In this document: positions 62,478 through 64,000 of the stretch, one piece after another
How positions within the stretch are numbered: position 1 is the first letter of the stretch
Layout of the letters: the number at the start of each line of letters is the position of its first letter
Assembly: GCF_002153745.1 (NCBI RefSeq)
Contig: NZ_JOPL01000050.1
Coordinates: 1 to 64,000 of the forward strand
Source of the DNA: Acetobacter sp. DsW_063
GTDB taxonomy: Bacteria; Pseudomonadota; Alphaproteobacteria; Acetobacterales; Acetobacteraceae
DNA length: 64,000 nt
Direction: 5' to 3'
Made by a program: the position numbers and the translations under genes
The notes under the pieces: generated by a model
The model's database searches: none
Told to the model about the DNA's origin: nothing
What the model saw: only the letters and a program-made list of their open reading frames with translations

Positions 62478-63971
62478 ATGCAGGCCGAAGCCCCGAAACG
62501 ATCCGCCGTCGTCGATCTTGGCTCCAATTCTGTCAGGATGGTCGTGTTCGACGGGGTCTCGCGAAATCCCGTGTCGATTTTCAACGAGAAGGCGGTTCTG
62601 CGGTTGGGCCGCGGCCTTACGATGACCGGTCGCCTGAATGACGAAGGCGTCGCCATGGCTGTGGAGGTTCTGCGACGCTATCACGCGATCGCACGCAGTA
62701 TGAACGCCGATCCTTTTGAGATACTGGCGACGGCCGCCGTGCGGGACGCGACCAATGGACCAGATTTTGTGGAGGCGCTGCGCAGGGAGATGCCGGGCGT
62801 GCCCATCCGCATACTCTCTGGCGTGGAAGAGGCGGACCATTCGGCTGTTGGAGTGCGCTGCGGCATACCGGAGGCGACGGGACTGGTCGCCGATATTGGC
62901 GGGGGTTCTCTCGAACTGATCCGGCTCGACGGCGACGGGCGGGAGAGCGCGAATACATTGCCGCTGGGCGTGATTCGGCTGAGCGATCGGTCCGGCGGCG
63001 ATCTGACGATCGCCAAGGGCATCGCCGACGCCGATCTGAGTTGGGTTGACTGGTTAGGGGACATGCGGGGGCGCACGCTGTATCTCGTCGGCGGAGCATT
63101 TCGCGCTTTGGCGCGGCTGCAGATCGCCAGAACCAACTATCCGCTCAATATCGTTCACTACTACTCTCTCACGCCTGCAGCTGCGCGGGAGATGACGGGG
63201 TGGCTGATCGAATCCAATCGTCGTGCGCTTGAACGTTTGCCGAATGCGCCGCGTAAGCGGCTGGACGACGTGCCATTCGCCGCCACCGTTCTGCGGCGGC
63301 TGCTGAAACGTGTTGAACCGGATCGCGTCGTGTTCTGTGTCGATGGCCTGCGCGAGGGTTGGTACGCGATGAACGTCGCGCCAGATTTGCAGGCTCTCGA
63401 TCCTTTGGAAACGGTCGCGCAGGATCTCTGCCAACGTCTGGGCCGCAGCGAGGCCCTCCCGGAGGCGCTTTTCGCCTGGACGGCAAAGCTCTTTCCCGGT
63501 GAAACGGATCGGGAGCGTCGGCTTCGCATGACGGCATGCCGCCTGTCGGACGTGGGCAGTCACGACCACCCGGAATACCGGGCTGAGCAGACCTACATGC
63601 GGGTGCTGTGGATACAGGGTGTCGGCTTCGACCATGAGGCGCGGGCGGCTCTGGCGCTGGCTCTGGCCGTTCGGTACGAGGCTGAGCCGACGGCGGCGTT
63701 CGTCGCGCCGTCGCGGGCGCTGCTCGACGATGTGTGGTTTGGTTGGGCGGTGACGCTGGGGCTGGCGCTGCGTCTGGCGTATTCACTTTCCGGCGGGGCG
63801 AGCGCGCTGCTCGACGGCACGCGGCTGGAACATGACGGCGGAGAACTGCGCCTGCATCTGACGTCGGCCAGCGTCGCGGTGCGCGGAGAGGCGGTGAAGC
63901 GGCGGCTCACGCGGCTTGGGCAGGTGATGCAGGTCGAGACGAGAATTACGGAGGCGTTTATCGGCGGGTGA
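62478..63971 (+). CDS. ppx: Exopolyphosphatase / guanosine-pentaphosphate phosphohydrolase
   Basis: A 497-residue Ppx/GppA-family enzyme of the ASKHA fold that removes terminal phosphates from polyphosphate and/or pppGpp. Motifs: VVDLGSNSVRMVVFD (first phosphate loop), ATAAVRDATNG, GVEEADHSAVG, VADIGGGSLEL (second phosphate loop). The C-terminal third is an HD-like helical region typical of longer Ppx proteins. ATG 62478 has GAGG upstream. It ends 29 bases before the window edge; the downstream partner, often an rRNA methyltransferase gene, is not visible. Confidence 0.93.
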   Translation: MQAEAPKRSAVVDLGSNSVRMVVFDGVSRNPVSIFNEKAVLRLGRGLTMTGRLNDEGVAMAVEVLRRYHAIARSMNADPFEILATAAVRDATNGPDFVEALRREMPGVPIRILSGVEEADHSAVGVRCGIPEATGLVADIGGGSLELIRLDGDGRESANTLPLGVIRLSDRSGGDLTIAKGIADADLSWVDWLGDMRGRTLYLVGGAFRALARLQIARTNYPLNIVHYYSLTPAAAREMTGWLIESNRRALERLPNAPRKRLDDVPFAATVLRRLLKRVEPDRVVFCVDGLREGWYAMNVAPDLQALDPLETVAQDLCQRLGRSEALPEALFAWTAKLFPGETDRERRLRMTACRLSDVGSHDHPEYRAEQTYMRVLWIQGVGFDHEARAALALALAVRYEAEPTAAFVAPSRALLDDVWFGWAVTLGLALRLAYSLSGGASALLDGTRLEHDGGELRLHLTSASVAVRGEAVKRRLTRLGQVMQVETRITEAFIGG

Positions 63972-64000
63972 CGGCGGCCCACCGGCGGGCATGTTATATA

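Noticed and set aside
1-64000. CRISPR arrays, insertion sequences, rRNA or phage genes
   Set aside because: No direct-repeat array, transposase, integrase, or phage structural gene is recognisable anywhere in the window.

Overview
The window reads as chromosome of a GC-rich alphaproteobacterium, most likely an acetic acid bacterium (Acetobacteraceae). I base this on the gene families and their order (purB/C/S/Q/L followed by BolA and a CGFS glutaredoxin; secA with a parvulin isomerase and argJ; rsmB and rpe beside a heparinase-like protein; an acetan/xanthan-type exopolysaccharide cluster; DUF2336), not on any rRNA or marker gene. I found no rRNA or intact tRNA gene, insertion sequence, prophage or CRISPR array.

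Layout. 1-1.2 kb: the 3' part of a UDP-glucose dehydrogenase gene with a strong terminator. 1.5-8.5 kb: mixed genes (GNAT acetyltransferase, NamZ-type muramidase, lipoproteins, Trm112-like, Lon-substrate-domain, thioredoxin/TPR, endonuclease III, membrane protein). 8.5-9.3 kb: an AT-rich regulatory region. 9.3-17.1 kb: an exopolysaccharide operon (priming glycosyl-phosphotransferase, WecG-type transferase, Wzc/GumC-like co-polymerase, GT4 transferase, outer-membrane barrel, Wza/GumB-type export lipoprotein). 17.5-24.1 kb: purine biosynthesis run with a Rap1a-like secreted protein translationally coupled between purS and purQ, then bolA and grxD. 24.3-28.1 kb: His-rich secreted protein, YraN, cardiolipin synthase, alpha/beta hydrolase. 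28.2-30.7 kb: a coupled DUF2336 and PAS-GGDEF pair whose GGDEF is degenerate. 30.8-33.5 kb: dapD-dapE and a membrane protein. 33.7-40.9 kb (minus strand): rsmB, a possible GT61-like protein, rpe, a heparinase-like protein and a GT4 transferase. 41-43.3 kb: two adjacent unknown genes, followed by a convergent two-component system. 45.9-49.1 kb: nitrilase-family amidase and a TonB-dependent receptor in an AT-rich patch. 49.6-56.2 kb (minus): dioxygenase, MscS channel, RDD protein, argJ, parvulin. 56.5-60.2 kb: secA and yebC. 60.3-64 kb: short-chain dehydrogenase, cupin and Ppx/GppA.

How the genes fit together. The 9-17 kb operon builds and exports a surface polysaccharide: a priming transferase loads the first sugar on undecaprenyl phosphate, further transferases extend it, and the GumC/GumB-like proteins and barrel export it. 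UDP-glucose dehydrogenase would supply UDP-glucuronate. Flippase and polymerase genes are not in the window. The pur genes form one coupled block covering several steps of IMP/AMP synthesis; dapD/dapE serve lysine and diaminopimelate synthesis.

The main points for a second look are the degenerate GGDEF with an intact I-site coupled to DUF2336, the Rap1a-like protein inside the pur operon, a 16-nt sequence shared between two distant AT-rich intergenic regions, the two-gene unknown unit at 41-43 kb, a Wzc-like protein lacking its tyrosine tail, and two short genes (a His5 lipoprotein and a 44-residue ORF ahead of a T-tract hairpin).
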